DNA of 64,000 bases from the NCBI GenBank assembly GCA_963773465.1, contig CAVZBF010000001.1, forward strand, positions 806,001 to 870,000, in the 5' to 3' direction. Origin of the DNA: VBAS01 sp963773465 (GTDB taxonomy: Bacteria; Bacteroidota; Bacteroidia; Chitinophagales; Chitinophagaceae). The notes beneath the pieces are model-generated. The model worked only from the letters and a program-made list of their open reading frames with translations. It was not told where the DNA came from and searched no databases. How positions within the stretch are numbered: the first letter of the stretch is position 1; each line of letters opens with the position of its first letter. The position numbers and the translations under genes are program-made. Shown piece by piece: positions 51,481 through 60,526 of the stretch.

Positions 51481-52143
51481 ATGACAGCAAGAACCTGGAA
51501 CATAATAAAAGGAATAATAAGAGTAATGGTAAGGATCATTATTGAAATTCTGCACCGGGTATTGATAAATTTATTTGATACGCTGTTTGGTTTTTTAAAT
51601 TGGCCGCGAAAAAAATTTCGCATTAAGATATTTATCCTGCCTGACCCGCAAGGGAATGCTGCCTCTTCTTCAGATATGCATGCATCGATTGACTATGCCC
51701 AAAGAATTTTCAAGAAACATTTTAATGTAACATTATCGGCTCATCATAAAGAACCATTTGCAGAACTGTTCCCTGCCGTTCCGCCCATCGGGGTATTATA
51801 CACGAAAGGCGGTATCGGCGCATTAAAAGAAGAGTTTAAAATTGCAGGCAGCTTTTTTAGCACCAATCTTAGTGGCATCCTGTATCCTGTTACAGTATTT
51901 GTCGTTGTAAAGATCAAAGGCGCATCGGGTTGCTCGCTTGGCCCGATGAGCGATTATGTAACATTAGATCGTTTTGGAGCAAAACAAACTTCAGTGCTGG
52001 CACATGAACTTGCACATGCCTGCGGTCTTTGGCATGTAAATGAAAAGGCAAATATTCTTTACCCTAACGACAAAAGAGGCGATGAAGTGAAGTGGTGGCA
52101 AAAGAATATTTTTCGAAGCTCGAGGCATGTTACCTATTGGTAA
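51481..52143 (+). CDS. Metzincin-like zinc metalloprotease, membrane associated
   Basis: 220 residues from ATG 51481, or 237 from TTG 51430, in the same frame; the ATG is preferred. The N-terminus contains an amphipathic or transmembrane stretch (IIKGIIRVMVRIIIEILH, then RVLINLFDTLFGFLNWP). The zinc motif HELAHACGLWH fits HExxHxxGxxH exactly, as in metzincins (three His ligands, the Glu base). Downstream is NILYP in the place of the Met-turn, where metzincins have IMYP-like sequences; Met is replaced by Leu. It lies alone, divergent from OmpA. Substrate unknown. Confidence 0.7.
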   Translation: MTARTWNIIKGIIRVMVRIIIEILHRVLINLFDTLFGFLNWPRKKFRIKIFILPDPQGNAASSSDMHASIDYAQRIFKKHFNVTLSAHHKEPFAELFPAVPPIGVLYTKGGIGALKEEFKIAGSFFSTNLSGILYPVTVFVVVKIKGASGCSLGPMSDYVTLDRFGAKQTSVLAHELAHACGLWHVNEKANILYPNDKRGDEVKWWQKNIFRSSRHVTYW

Positions 52144-52212
52144 ACCCATTGTTTATATTAATTACTGATTGCAATCGAAATTTTATTTAAATTCATTTCT
52201 CATTGTATTGCT

Positions 52213-52747
52213 ATGGACCGCCGTAAAGCGTTAAGAAACCTTGCCATTGTTTCAGGTGGAATCATCACACTTCCGCAGTGGATGGTGAGTTGTGGCGTAA
52301 GTGATACCACTATTCATCATTCTTCGTTCTCAACAGCCGAGCAAAAAATTTTGGCCAACATTGCCGATACTATTATTCCTGCGGGAAATAACATTGGTGC
52401 TTTATCAGTCGGGGTAGATAAGTTTCTGCAAAAACTCATCGATGACTGTTATGAAAAACAAGTGCAGGATAATGTAAAAGCACAATTGAAAGGGTTAGAA
52501 GAAATCGGCGAAGGCAACACATAAAAGATCATTTGCTGACTGTACACAACCGCAACGGGAAGAATTATTATTAAAGCTTTCCACTTCAGCAAACAAAGCG
52601 GAGAAAGATTTTTTCAATTTGATGAAATCAGAAACAATACGAGGCTTCAATACATCGCAGAAAGTAATGACAGAATATCTTGGATATAAAATAGCACCGG
52701 GACATTATTATGGTTGCGTAGATGTAAAAACATCCAATCATGCCTGA
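52213..52747 (+). pseudogene. Gluconate 2-dehydrogenase subunit 3-like protein, split by a frameshift
   Basis: The N-terminus has a Tat-like signal (MDRRKALRNLAIVSGG) and lipobox-like VSCG, followed by FSTAEQKILANIADTIIPAG, the hallmark of subunit 3 of gluconate-2-dehydrogenase/GMC-type complexes. After GLEEIGEG the frame changes near 52515 and continues as THKRSFADCTQPQREELLLK, MKSETIRGFNTSQKVM and EYLGYKIAPGHYYGCVDV. An extra base is the likely cause. The end overlaps the start of the GMC gene by 8 bases, the usual arrangement for these two. Confidence 0.85.
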
Positions 52748-54437
52748 TTCAGTTAAACAAAGAACGTATGATGCCATTGTTATCGGTTCCGGCGCCAGTG
52801 GTGGTTGGGCGGCAAAAGAACTTTGCGATAAAGGATTAAAAACATTGGTACTTGAACGTGGCCGCAATGTTAAGCATGTAAAAGATTATCCAACCGCATC
52901 AAAAGCGTCCATGGGAATTTGAACACCGGGGTACCGTATCACTTGAACAGCGTAAAGATTTACCAGGGAGCAAGAAATCTTCGTGAAGAAACTTTGCACT
53001 GGGCATTGAAAGATGATGAGCAGCCTTTCATCCAGGAAAAACCATTTCGTTGGGTTCGTGGTTATCATGTGGGTGGCAAATCATTGTTATGGGCAAGACA
53101 AACACAACGCTGGAGCGATTATGATTTTGAAGGACCGGTAAGAGATGGATTTGCAGTTGACTGGCCGATACGATATAAAGACATTGAACCCTGGTATGCA
53201 CATGTTGAAAAATTTGCAGGCATTGCGGGTAATAAAGATGGTTTGCCTGAATTGCCTGACAGCGAAGTGATGCCCGGTTTTGAAATGAGTTGCATTGAAC
53301 AATATTTCAAAGAAAGTTTGAAAAAGAATTTTCCGGATCGCCATTTGATACAGGCACGATGTGCGCATATTACCGATCCGCAGCCGATACATACAGAGCA
53401 GGGAAGAAGCAAATGCCAGAATCAAACCATGTGTAACAGCGGTTGTATCTATGGTGCCTATTTCAGCAGCAATGCATCTACAATTCCATGGGCATTAAAA
53501 ACCGGGAATCTTACTATAAGACCGCATTCGGTTGTTCATTCAATAATTTATGATGACAAAAAAGGAAAGGCAACAGGTGTAAAAATTATTGATGGCATAA
53601 CAAAAGAGATGATCGAATTTTATGCCAATGTAATTTTTGTAAATGCATCTGCCCTTAACAGCAATGCGATCTTGTTGAATTCAATTTCAGACAGGTTTCC
53701 AAATGGATTAGGTAATGATAGTGGTTTGCTTGGAAAATATATTTCATGGCATAATTACCGCGGAAAAGCAAATGCAAATTACGAAGGGTTTAAAGACAAG
53801 AAAACCGATGGCCGCAATCCAAGCAATGCTATATGTACCGCGATTCAGAAATGTATTCAAACAGGAAATGGATTTTTTAAGAGGTTATGCAATTGGTATT
53901 GCAGGCGGAAGAGGAATGTTTCTTCCAATACAGACATGATCGGTGACCAGTTAAGAGAAAATTTATTAAACCCTGAACTGGGCAATTGGTATATGAGCAG
54001 CTGGATGATGGGTGAATGTGTGCCCGTTGAAAAAAATCATGTTCGATTGCAGTAAAGATCTGAAAGATAAATATGGCATTCCTCAATTGATCGTTTCCTG
54101 TGAATGGAGTGAGAATGATGATAAGATGGTGGCTGATTATATGGAGCAATCAAAACAAATGTTTGAAAAAGCCGGGTTTATTAATATAAAAGCAGAAGAT
54201 ACAAAATCACCGCCGGGAGCTGATATACATGAAATGGGTGGTGTTCGCATGGGGCATGATCCAAAAACTTCTTTATTGAATAAATGGAACCAGCTTCATC
54301 ATTGTAAAAATGTTTTTGTTACAGATGGAGCCTGCATGACATCAACCGGCACGCAAAACCCGACATTGACATATATGGCAATAACTGCAAGAGCGGCGAA
54401 TTATGCGGTGGAGGAATTGAAGAAAGGGAATCTGTAA
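52740..54437 (+). pseudogene. GMC-family oxidoreductase, broken by about five frameshifts
   Basis: The FAD-binding start is intact (DAIVIGSGASGGWAAKELCD, GxGxxG). Then the frame changes near 52908 (PWEFEHRG in the next frame), 52958 (RKDY to ARNLREETLHW), 53830 (YVPRFRNVFKQEMDFLRGY), 53932 (IGDQLRENLLNPELGNWYMS) and ~54045 (CSKDLKDKYGIPQLIVSCEW). Family motifs span all segments: GYHVGGKSLLWARQTQRWS, CNSGCIYGAYFSSNASTIPW, the active-site DIHEMGGVRMGHDPKTS and TSTGTQNPTLTYMAI. So it is one gene of ~560 residues, not several. Together with subunit 3 it would oxidise a sugar at the periplasmic side. Confidence 0.9.
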
Positions 54438-54463
54438 CCCCTGTCCCCTAAAAGGGAAACTTA
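54434..54463. repeat. Decayed reverse copy of the G-rich repeat
   Basis: TAACCCCTGTCCCCTAAAAG then GGAAACTTAG is the reverse complement style of CTAAGTTCCCCCTTTGGGGG then ACAGGGG (38141-38170), with substitutions. It starts directly at the stop of the GMC gene. Confidence 0.55.
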
Positions 54464-54549
54464 GTCTGTAAAGTTCTTTTGATTATTGTTTGTTATGATT
54501 AATGAAAAGTATAATGATGTTACCGGCATCAGTAATTCTATTCATCTTG

Positions 54550-54588
54550 GTTGCGTCGCACTCTTGTGCTTCCTGTTCTTTATTCAGC
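54550..54588. repeat. GCGTCGCAC / TTCTTTATTCAGC repeat, copy 2
   Basis: GTTGCGTCGCACTCTTGTGC, then TTCTTTATTCAGC, in the same orientation as 37985-38023. Confidence 0.65.
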
Positions 54589-54634
54589 TGTCTCACATTA
54601 TGAATGATTAATCTTAATTATAATATCGAAAATA

Positions 54635-54711
54635 AACCACGGAGACACAACGGCACAGCGATTCACGGAGACTCCTCTGTGTTTCTTTGTGAACTTTGTG
54701 TCTCTGTGGTT
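54635..54711. repeat. AACCACGGAGACAC-type inverted repeat, copy 2
   Basis: Arms AACCACGGAGACACAA and TTTGTGTCTCTGTGGTT pair nearly perfectly, and CACGGAG recurs inside. Same layout and length as 22513-22588; it ends 15 bases before the ATG of the next gene. Confidence 0.85.
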
Positions 54712-54726
54712 CAAAAAAAATAACCA

Positions 54727-55575
54727 ATGAAAAAGATTTTGCTACCATTGATCGTTGCTATTCTGCTACTAACGGATACAGCAATCGCACAAAAGCCGTT
54801 ATACACTTCTCCTTTCGGCGTGCAGACATATACGTTTCGCAGAAGTATTGGTACTGAGCCTGCAAAAGTATTAGACACTATAAAAATGATGGGTGTTACA
54901 GAAATTGAAAGCGGCAGTGGAAGAATGCATCCATCGGAGTTTAAAAAATTATGTGATGAACGTGGCATCAGCATTCCATCAACCGGCGCCGGTTATAATG
55001 ATCTTGTGAGCAAAATAGATTCAGTTGTATGGAGAGCAAAGATGCTTGGGGCCAGGTATGTAATGTGTGCATGGATACCACATACAACAGGCAGCTTTAA
55101 TTTTGAAAATGCAAAAAAAGCAGTAGAGGATTTTAACAATGCAGGAAAAATTTTAAAAGAGAATGGACTTACGCTATGTTATCATCCGCATGGCTATGAA
55201 TTCTGGCCTCATGAAGACGGTACGTTATTAGATTACATTATTAAAAACACAAATCCGGAATATGTTTCATTTGAAATGGACATTATGTGGATACATTTCG
55301 GGGGCGGTGATCCGGCGGCATTGCTTAAAAAATATGGAAGCCGCTGGAAACTGATGCATGTAAAAGATCTGAAGAAAGGAACAAAAAAAGATCTTACCGG
55401 TCTTACCTCTCCGGAAAATGATGTTGCAGTTGGTACAGGAGAATTAAATATACCGGCGATTATGAAAGAAGCAAAAAAGATCGGTATCAAACATTATTTT
55501 ATTGAAGATGAAAGCAGCAACATAATTATACAAATACCTCAAACCATTGCGTATTTGAAAAGCTTAAAGGAGTAA
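54727..55575 (+). CDS. Exported sugar phosphate isomerase/epimerase-like TIM barrel
   Basis: 282 residues with a signal peptide (MKKILLPLIVAILLLTDTAIAQ). The AP-endonuclease-2/xylose-isomerase-like barrel is recognisable: LGVQTYTFRRSIG-type start (FGVQTYTFRR), GVTEIESGSG, LTLCYHPHGYEFWP (metal-site His), VSFEMDIMWIHFGGGDP (Asp), WKLMHVKDL (His) and a final HYFIEDESS (Glu). These acidic and His residues line the metal centre. Such exported isomerase-like proteins often accompany GMC and Gfo/Idh proteins in Bacteroidota sugar pathways, which fits the broken GMC gene upstream. Substrate unknown. Confidence 0.88.
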   Translation: MKKILLPLIVAILLLTDTAIAQKPLYTSPFGVQTYTFRRSIGTEPAKVLDTIKMMGVTEIESGSGRMHPSEFKKLCDERGISIPSTGAGYNDLVSKIDSVVWRAKMLGARYVMCAWIPHTTGSFNFENAKKAVEDFNNAGKILKENGLTLCYHPHGYEFWPHEDGTLLDYIIKNTNPEYVSFEMDIMWIHFGGGDPAALLKKYGSRWKLMHVKDLKKGTKKDLTGLTSPENDVAVGTGELNIPAIMKEAKKIGIKHYFIEDESSNIIIQIPQTIAYLKSLKE

Positions 55576-55733
55576 GGAGGTAGATAAGTAGGTAGAATTG
55601 TTCAATTTCCCCGGCATTTCTGCAAACAGATCCGGGTGAGAAATCAACCTTTGAATATATTGGCTTATTTGTAAACCTGGTTGTCATTATTTTCCAGTAC
55701 TTTAGTCTTTCTAATTCCTGAAAATATACCCTT

Positions 55734-56432
55734 ATGCCGTTTTTGCGATCCTTATTACTGATAAATCTTGTCGTCCTTTTCATCCTTTTTTTCAGCAGCT
55801 CCTGCAAAAAGACTGTTACTGTTACAAACACGATTAAAGATACCGTTCTCGTCAGGTCAGTTGATACCACTTTTCTTATGAATGCAAAATCATGGAATTG
55901 TTTTAGCTATCAATCCCTTGCATTAATTGATTCCGGTGCTACAAAATACTTTACAACAGCCGAGGGTATAAAATTTATGGGGCAAGGATATCGTTTAGGT
56001 TCCAGGCTGCAAACAAAATCTGAGGTTGGTATCTATAACAAAGTAGTTTATTTTAAGTGGAAAGCTTTTGGGGCCGGACAATACGCCGGGTATTTGCCGC
56101 AATTAAAATATGATCCTTTTACGACTGATGGAGTAACGTTAGTACAAGGTGTTGATTTTGGTTTATTCTCAGTAAATGGTAGTGTTAGCGGGTCTGCTCT
56201 CATTCAGGATAATGTTTGGTATTATACACGATTAATTCCTGTTTCCGGTTCAGATAATTACCAGGTCATTACTTCAACAGGCAATTATAACAATCAGGGT
56301 GGTGCGGTTATTTCCAGCATAAATGTTCCGCTATATACAAAGTCGGGGTTCCTTGCATTTCGGATGGGTGATTGCTATGGTTCAACAAGTGCTTATGGAA
56401 TATTAGGGGAGTGTAAAATTGCTGCTAATTAG
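55734..56432 (+). CDS. Lipoprotein of unknown function
   Basis: 232 residues. The lipobox is LFFSSSC after a hydrophobic stretch, followed by a KKTVTVTNT segment. The mature part is Ser/Thr/Tyr rich with strand-like alternation (GSRLQTKSEVGIYNKVVYFK, DNVWYYTRLIPVSG) and ends LGECKIAAN. It looks like a beta-rich surface binding protein, but I recognise no family. It converges with the APH-type kinase gene. Confidence 0.7.
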   Translation: MPFLRSLLLINLVVLFILFFSSSCKKTVTVTNTIKDTVLVRSVDTTFLMNAKSWNCFSYQSLALIDSGATKYFTTAEGIKFMGQGYRLGSRLQTKSEVGIYNKVVYFKWKAFGAGQYAGYLPQLKYDPFTTDGVTLVQGVDFGLFSVNGSVSGSALIQDNVWYYTRLIPVSGSDNYQVITSTGNYNNQGGAVISSINVPLYTKSGFLAFRMGDCYGSTSAYGILGECKIAAN

Positions 56433-56447
56433 TTTTACGATTGGTTC

Positions 56448-57383
56448 TTAAATCGAAAACAAATCCAACGAACCATCAAGTCTCAGCTTATATAGTTCCA
56501 GGGTCCTTTTATCTTTTTTAGAAATGATCTTTTGCAGGTCAGGGATATAATTAATGATATTGAAAACTGTAAGAGCAAATGCTTTCTTGCCAAATTCTTC
56601 AATGTCGGGGTCATAGCCCTCTAAAAATTTTTGTTTGGCATCGATTGAAAGATCGTGGAGCGCAATTGAAAAATCCCAATAAGGTGCACAATTGGAAGCA
56701 CAGTTTTCCCAATCAAGGATCGCTTTTATGTCTCCTTTTTCATTTGCAATTACATTTTTTAACCGAAGGTCGCAGTGATTAAGAGCTGGAGTGACTTTCC
56801 ATTTTTTGAGTCTTTCATACTCTGTCTTAAAATGTTTTATTTTCTTTTTATTAATTATGGAATACTTCTCTAAAAAATTCAAACCTTCATCAACCTGCAA
56901 TTCTTTTTCCAGGAACTCCACCCATGTTTTTTTCTTGGATAATTTATTTTTTGACCAGTTAAACAGCGAACCAAATCCTTCGGTAGGTATTGAATGGATC
57001 ATACGGGCATACTTGCCAAGCTTGCGTAATATTTCTAATCGTTCAGGGTGATGAATGGCTTCGGTGCCTTCAACTTTTTTTTGAAGCAGGTACGGAAAGG
57101 GAATGATCTCATCACCCACTTCCAGTATTTCTGCTACAGGAACGCCGGCTTCAAATGCTTTTTGTATTGCCCATTGTTCTTTTAAAAAGTCCTTGTATTT
57201 TGTTTTAGCAAAAGCGATCTTAACAATAAAATTTCCTTCTTTAGTAGTTACGCTAAAAACAAAATTTGTTTTGCCTGCCGCATTAAATTCAACCTCCTTT
57301 GTTGACTTTCCAAAATGGTGCTCCACCACTTTTTTAGCCATTTGTTTTTTTGCTCTAATTTGTGCGGCCGTGTATTGAGGCAT
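56448..57383 (-). CDS. Aminoglycoside phosphotransferase-family kinase
   Basis: 311 residues, cytoplasmic. A small-lobe strand with NFIVKIAFAKTKYKD (ATP-site Lys), then FPYLLQKKVEGTEAIHH, the catalytic loop LNHCDLRLKNVIAN (HxDxxxxN) and DIKAILDWENCASNCAPYWD (Mg-binding Asp). This is the APH/choline-kinase-like fold, which phosphorylates small alcohols, sugars or antibiotics. The HAD gene upstream ends 8 bases earlier, and a kinase-phosphatase pair in one operon suggests metabolic turnover of a shared substrate (inference). Confidence 0.87.
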   Translation of the reverse strand: MPQYTAAQIRAKKQMAKKVVEHHFGKSTKEVEFNAAGKTNFVFSVTTKEGNFIVKIAFAKTKYKDFLKEQWAIQKAFEAGVPVAEILEVGDEIIPFPYLLQKKVEGTEAIHHPERLEILRKLGKYARMIHSIPTEGFGSLFNWSKNKLSKKKTWVEFLEKELQVDEGLNFLEKYSIINKKKIKHFKTEYERLKKWKVTPALNHCDLRLKNVIANEKGDIKAILDWENCASNCAPYWDFSIALHDLSIDAKQKFLEGYDPDIEEFGKKAFALTVFNIINYIPDLQKIISKKDKRTLELYKLRLDGSLDLFSI

Positions 57384-57391
57384 ATTTAAAG

Positions 57392-58387
57392 TTAACTAAT
57401 TACATTTCTTTGCATAGCAGCCAGCGCAAAAAGTAACTCACCAAACTCTGATGAATTTTTCACTTTAATTGGCGGTAAAAGACCTTCGATAGAAAGAAGC
57501 GGATTTCCCACATGAATTGCCAATCCCACTGAACGTAAAAAGCTATCCATTTCAGAATCACCGGCGCCTATTGAGTGCCTCAGATCAAAGTGTAAATAAT
57601 TAGCGATTTGCTGTACACCAAAATCTTTATCCACTCCTTTATGTGTAAAAAAATTATTTCGTTTGGTATGCTGGTAAGCCATCAGCCTGTCCTGCGGTAC
57701 ATCGATCAATAAAAAGATCATACATATTTCCTGGTCATGAAGATCGGTTTGCAGATTTTCCAATGATGACGAATACACTTTAGATGCGCTCCGGTACTTG
57801 TTACGGACCGCATCAATTCTGTCGGCAACAGGTGTCCAGATAATTTCTCCTTGCTGCCAATCACGGGGGTAATAAAAAACCAGCAGATCAAGATCATTGT
57901 TTTTTATAAAGCTGGTAATGATCTGCAGTACTTCAGCTATTTCATTTGGGTCAAGCGGGAATGCATCTATTTCATTGTAGAGAAAATTGCCCTCTTTGTC
58001 TGCCATTATATTGCCAAGCTGGCTTCCATTCATTAAAACTGTAGGTATTGGCGCATTGGATATTTTATACCATTCCTTTCCAAAAGTGCGGATAACTGAT
58101 AAAGGAAAACGAAGGGTATTTAAAATAATTGGTCTGCCGAGATCATAAATTTTATCCAATCCCAACTGAACGGATTGGGGAATGCTGTAGCGGCCTTCAA
58201 ATTCATGAATAGCTGTACCATCCAGGTCAGTGATAAGAGCACCGCATTCTTCAAATTTGGAATGATTAAAAAACTCCTGTAATTGTGCGGATTGATTGGC
58301 AGCCAAAGCCATTGGAAATTTGTTTTTATCCATACTGCAAAAGCCTTTCCAAATATCCGGGAAGTAATGGCTAATATCTGGCATCAT
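57392..58387 (-). CDS. HAD-superfamily phosphatase
   Basis: 331 residues. The HAD signatures are complete: motif I LITDLDGTAIHEF (the nucleophile Asp is the first in DLDGT), motif II-like RPIILNTLRFPLS, and motifs III/IV GVDKDFGVQQIANYL and HSIGAGDSEMDSFL. The arrangement fits a Cof-type or trehalose/sucrose phosphatase-like cap subclass. It precedes the APH-type kinase by 8 bases on the same strand. Substrate unknown. Confidence 0.87.
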   Translation of the reverse strand: MMPDISHYFPDIWKGFCSMDKNKFPMALAANQSAQLQEFFNHSKFEECGALITDLDGTAIHEFEGRYSIPQSVQLGLDKIYDLGRPIILNTLRFPLSVIRTFGKEWYKISNAPIPTVLMNGSQLGNIMADKEGNFLYNEIDAFPLDPNEIAEVLQIITSFIKNNDLDLLVFYYPRDWQQGEIIWTPVADRIDAVRNKYRSASKVYSSSLENLQTDLHDQEICMIFLLIDVPQDRLMAYQHTKRNNFFTHKGVDKDFGVQQIANYLHFDLRHSIGAGDSEMDSFLRSVGLAIHVGNPLLSIEGLLPPIKVKNSSEFGELLFALAAMQRNVIS

Positions 58388-58421
58388 TTTTAATCTGAAT
58401 TAAATCTAAATCATAAGTTTT

Positions 58422-58673
58422 ATGGCAACAATGACAAAAGAATCTATCAAGGTACAAGGAGAAAAAATTTTAAGTAAGGTAAAGGAATTGGTAAAGGAAG
58501 GAAATGTCAGGAAGATAAGCATTCATGAAAAAGATGGAAAAGAATTAATGAGTTTCCCGTTGAGCCTGGGCGTAGTAGGCGCCGTTTTTGCACCAGTGCT
58601 TGCAGCTGTTGGTGCAATGGCAGCTTTGATTGGCGAATGCACTATTACCGTAGAAAGAGAAGAGAAAGCCTGA
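58422..58673 (+). CDS. DUF4342 protein
   Basis: 83 residues. The N-terminus has an amphipathic helix (KVQGEKILSKVKELVKEGN), then VRKISIHEKDGKELMSFPLS, a hydrophobic helix-strand (LGVVGAVFAPVLAAVGAMAA), and the closing strand CTITVEREEKA. This order is typical of DUF4342. The function of this domain is unknown to me. It is divergent from the HAD gene. Confidence 0.85.
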   Translation: MATMTKESIKVQGEKILSKVKELVKEGNVRKISIHEKDGKELMSFPLSLGVVGAVFAPVLAAVGAMAALIGECTITVEREEKA

Positions 58674-58844
58674 TTCACAGATTCAATATTTATTTGTCCC
58701 GTACGATCAAATGTTTGACATTATTTGGCTGTACTACGGGTATTTTTTGTTTTTGATTTTATCCTTCCGGTTCGCTCGCAGGTAAAGCAGAAATTGTAGA
58801 TTTATAGCTCGGTCGATTTTGTTCATCGCTACAATTTTTAAAAA

Positions 58845-60389
58845 ATGGTTTACCGCAAAACTTCTTTCTTAGCAGCTTTACTCTTTCTTTTTTTAAGTTT
58901 TCAACTAAGTTCCCAACCTCTTCCGCGCAGTACACCGGAGGCAGAGGGGGTATCATCAAAAGGAATTATAGATTTTCTGGATGCCATTGCAACAAGCAAA
59001 CATGAGATGCATAGTATTATGATCCTGCGTCATGGAAAAGTGATCGCCGAAGGTTGGTGGAATCCTTATCGTCCTGATCTGAAACATACATTGTATTCTC
59101 TTAGTAAGAGTTTTACTTCAACTGCGGTTGGTTTTGCTGTAAGTGAAAAAAAATTAAATGTGAATGACAAGGTCATAACTTTTTTCCCGGATAAATTACC
59201 AGAAAAGGTTTCAGATAATTTAGGCCAATTAACGATTAAAGATCTGCTGTCCATGTCGGCGGGGCAGGCTCCCGATCCCTCATTCCAGGTTGCCGTTAGC
59301 GATGATTGGATAAAAACATTTTTCGCAACACCGGTACTTAATAAACCCGGCTCCGTGTTTCTTTATAATTCAGCAGCTACTTACATGCTCTCTGCAATCG
59401 TTCAAAAAGTAACCGGGCAAAAAATAATTGATTATCTCAGGCCCCGTTTATTTCAGCCATTGGGTATACAGGGAATGGATTGGGAAACTGATCCAAATGG
59501 AATCAATGTTGGTGGTTGGGGATTGCGGGTAAAAACTGAGGATATTGCAAAGTTTGCACAACTTTATTTGCAAAAAGGAAAATGGAATGGCAAACAAATT
59601 TTACCTGCAGAATGGGTTGAAGAAGCTACAACGTTTAAAATAGATAATGCGCCGGGGATGGAACAGATCAGAAAAGATTCGAGTGATTGGCGACAGGGAT
59701 ATTGTTATCAATTCTGGCGCAGCCGTCACAATTCTTTTCGCGGCGATGGTGCATTCGGCCAATATGCATTAGTGTTGCCAGAAGAAGATGCGGTGATCGC
59801 TATTACATCTGAAACGATGGATATGCAGGGAGAATTGAATCTTGTGTGGCAATATTTATTGCCGGCAATGCAGGTAAATAAGTCAACATTAAATAAGAAT
59901 GATGCTGCAGCATTGAAGAAAAGATCGGCAATGTTGAAATTGTCAGTACCTGCTAAAGCAGATACCAATTTTCATGAACCGGTTCTTGGTTCTAAAAAAT
60001 TCAGACTTGAACCCAACTCCAAAAACATAGAAGCTATTTCATTTAATGAAGAGAACCGGACAATTACGCTTACTATAAAAACAAAAGACAACACATATTC
60101 AATCAACTTTGGAAGTGTTAAATGGTTAGAAGGTGAAACCACAATGCACGGACCTTCATTGGTTGAAGGAGCAAAAAATCATTTTATTGGATTGCCTGCT
60201 TCAAAAATTGCAGGGGCTTACAGGTGGAAAGCGCCGGATATTCTCGAAATGAAATTGAGATATATCGACAGTCCGCATACGTTGATTATGACTTTTCATT
60301 TTGAAAAGGATAAAATAACTGCTGATATGCTCGATAGTTTCAGAGCTCCTGATAAAACGATCACTTTAAAAGGTGAAGCGGGGAATTAG
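58845..60389 (+). CDS. Exported beta-lactamase-fold serine hydrolase
   Basis: 514 residues with a signal peptide (MVYRKTSFLAALLFLFLSFQ). Nucleophile Ser85 in SLSK (SxxK), then a YNSAATYMLSAIV (Tyr) and WGLRVKTEDIAKFAQLY segment; HxG-type late motif around DGAFGQYALV. It is a class C-type or 6-aminohexanoate-hydrolase-like member. The last ~130 residues are beta-rich. A second, more distant member of the fold is at 22627-24282. Substrate unknown, probably periplasmic. Confidence 0.85.
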   Translation: MVYRKTSFLAALLFLFLSFQLSSQPLPRSTPEAEGVSSKGIIDFLDAIATSKHEMHSIMILRHGKVIAEGWWNPYRPDLKHTLYSLSKSFTSTAVGFAVSEKKLNVNDKVITFFPDKLPEKVSDNLGQLTIKDLLSMSAGQAPDPSFQVAVSDDWIKTFFATPVLNKPGSVFLYNSAATYMLSAIVQKVTGQKIIDYLRPRLFQPLGIQGMDWETDPNGINVGGWGLRVKTEDIAKFAQLYLQKGKWNGKQILPAEWVEEATTFKIDNAPGMEQIRKDSSDWRQGYCYQFWRSRHNSFRGDGAFGQYALVLPEEDAVIAITSETMDMQGELNLVWQYLLPAMQVNKSTLNKNDAAALKKRSAMLKLSVPAKADTNFHEPVLGSKKFRLEPNSKNIEAISFNEENRTITLTIKTKDNTYSINFGSVKWLEGETTMHGPSLVEGAKNHFIGLPASKIAGAYRWKAPDILEMKLRYIDSPHTLIMTFHFEKDKITADMLDSFRAPDKTITLKGEAGN

Positions 60390-60526
60390 ATTTGATTTGT
60401 GTTAATCAGTTTCTTTTTATAAGCGATGGCCTTCTAATTATACCACTTTTGAGGTATTTGCTTCACGGCATCATGTGTGTATATTGCGGATTCGCCATTT
60501 TGATATCAGCATAAAAATACCAGGTT

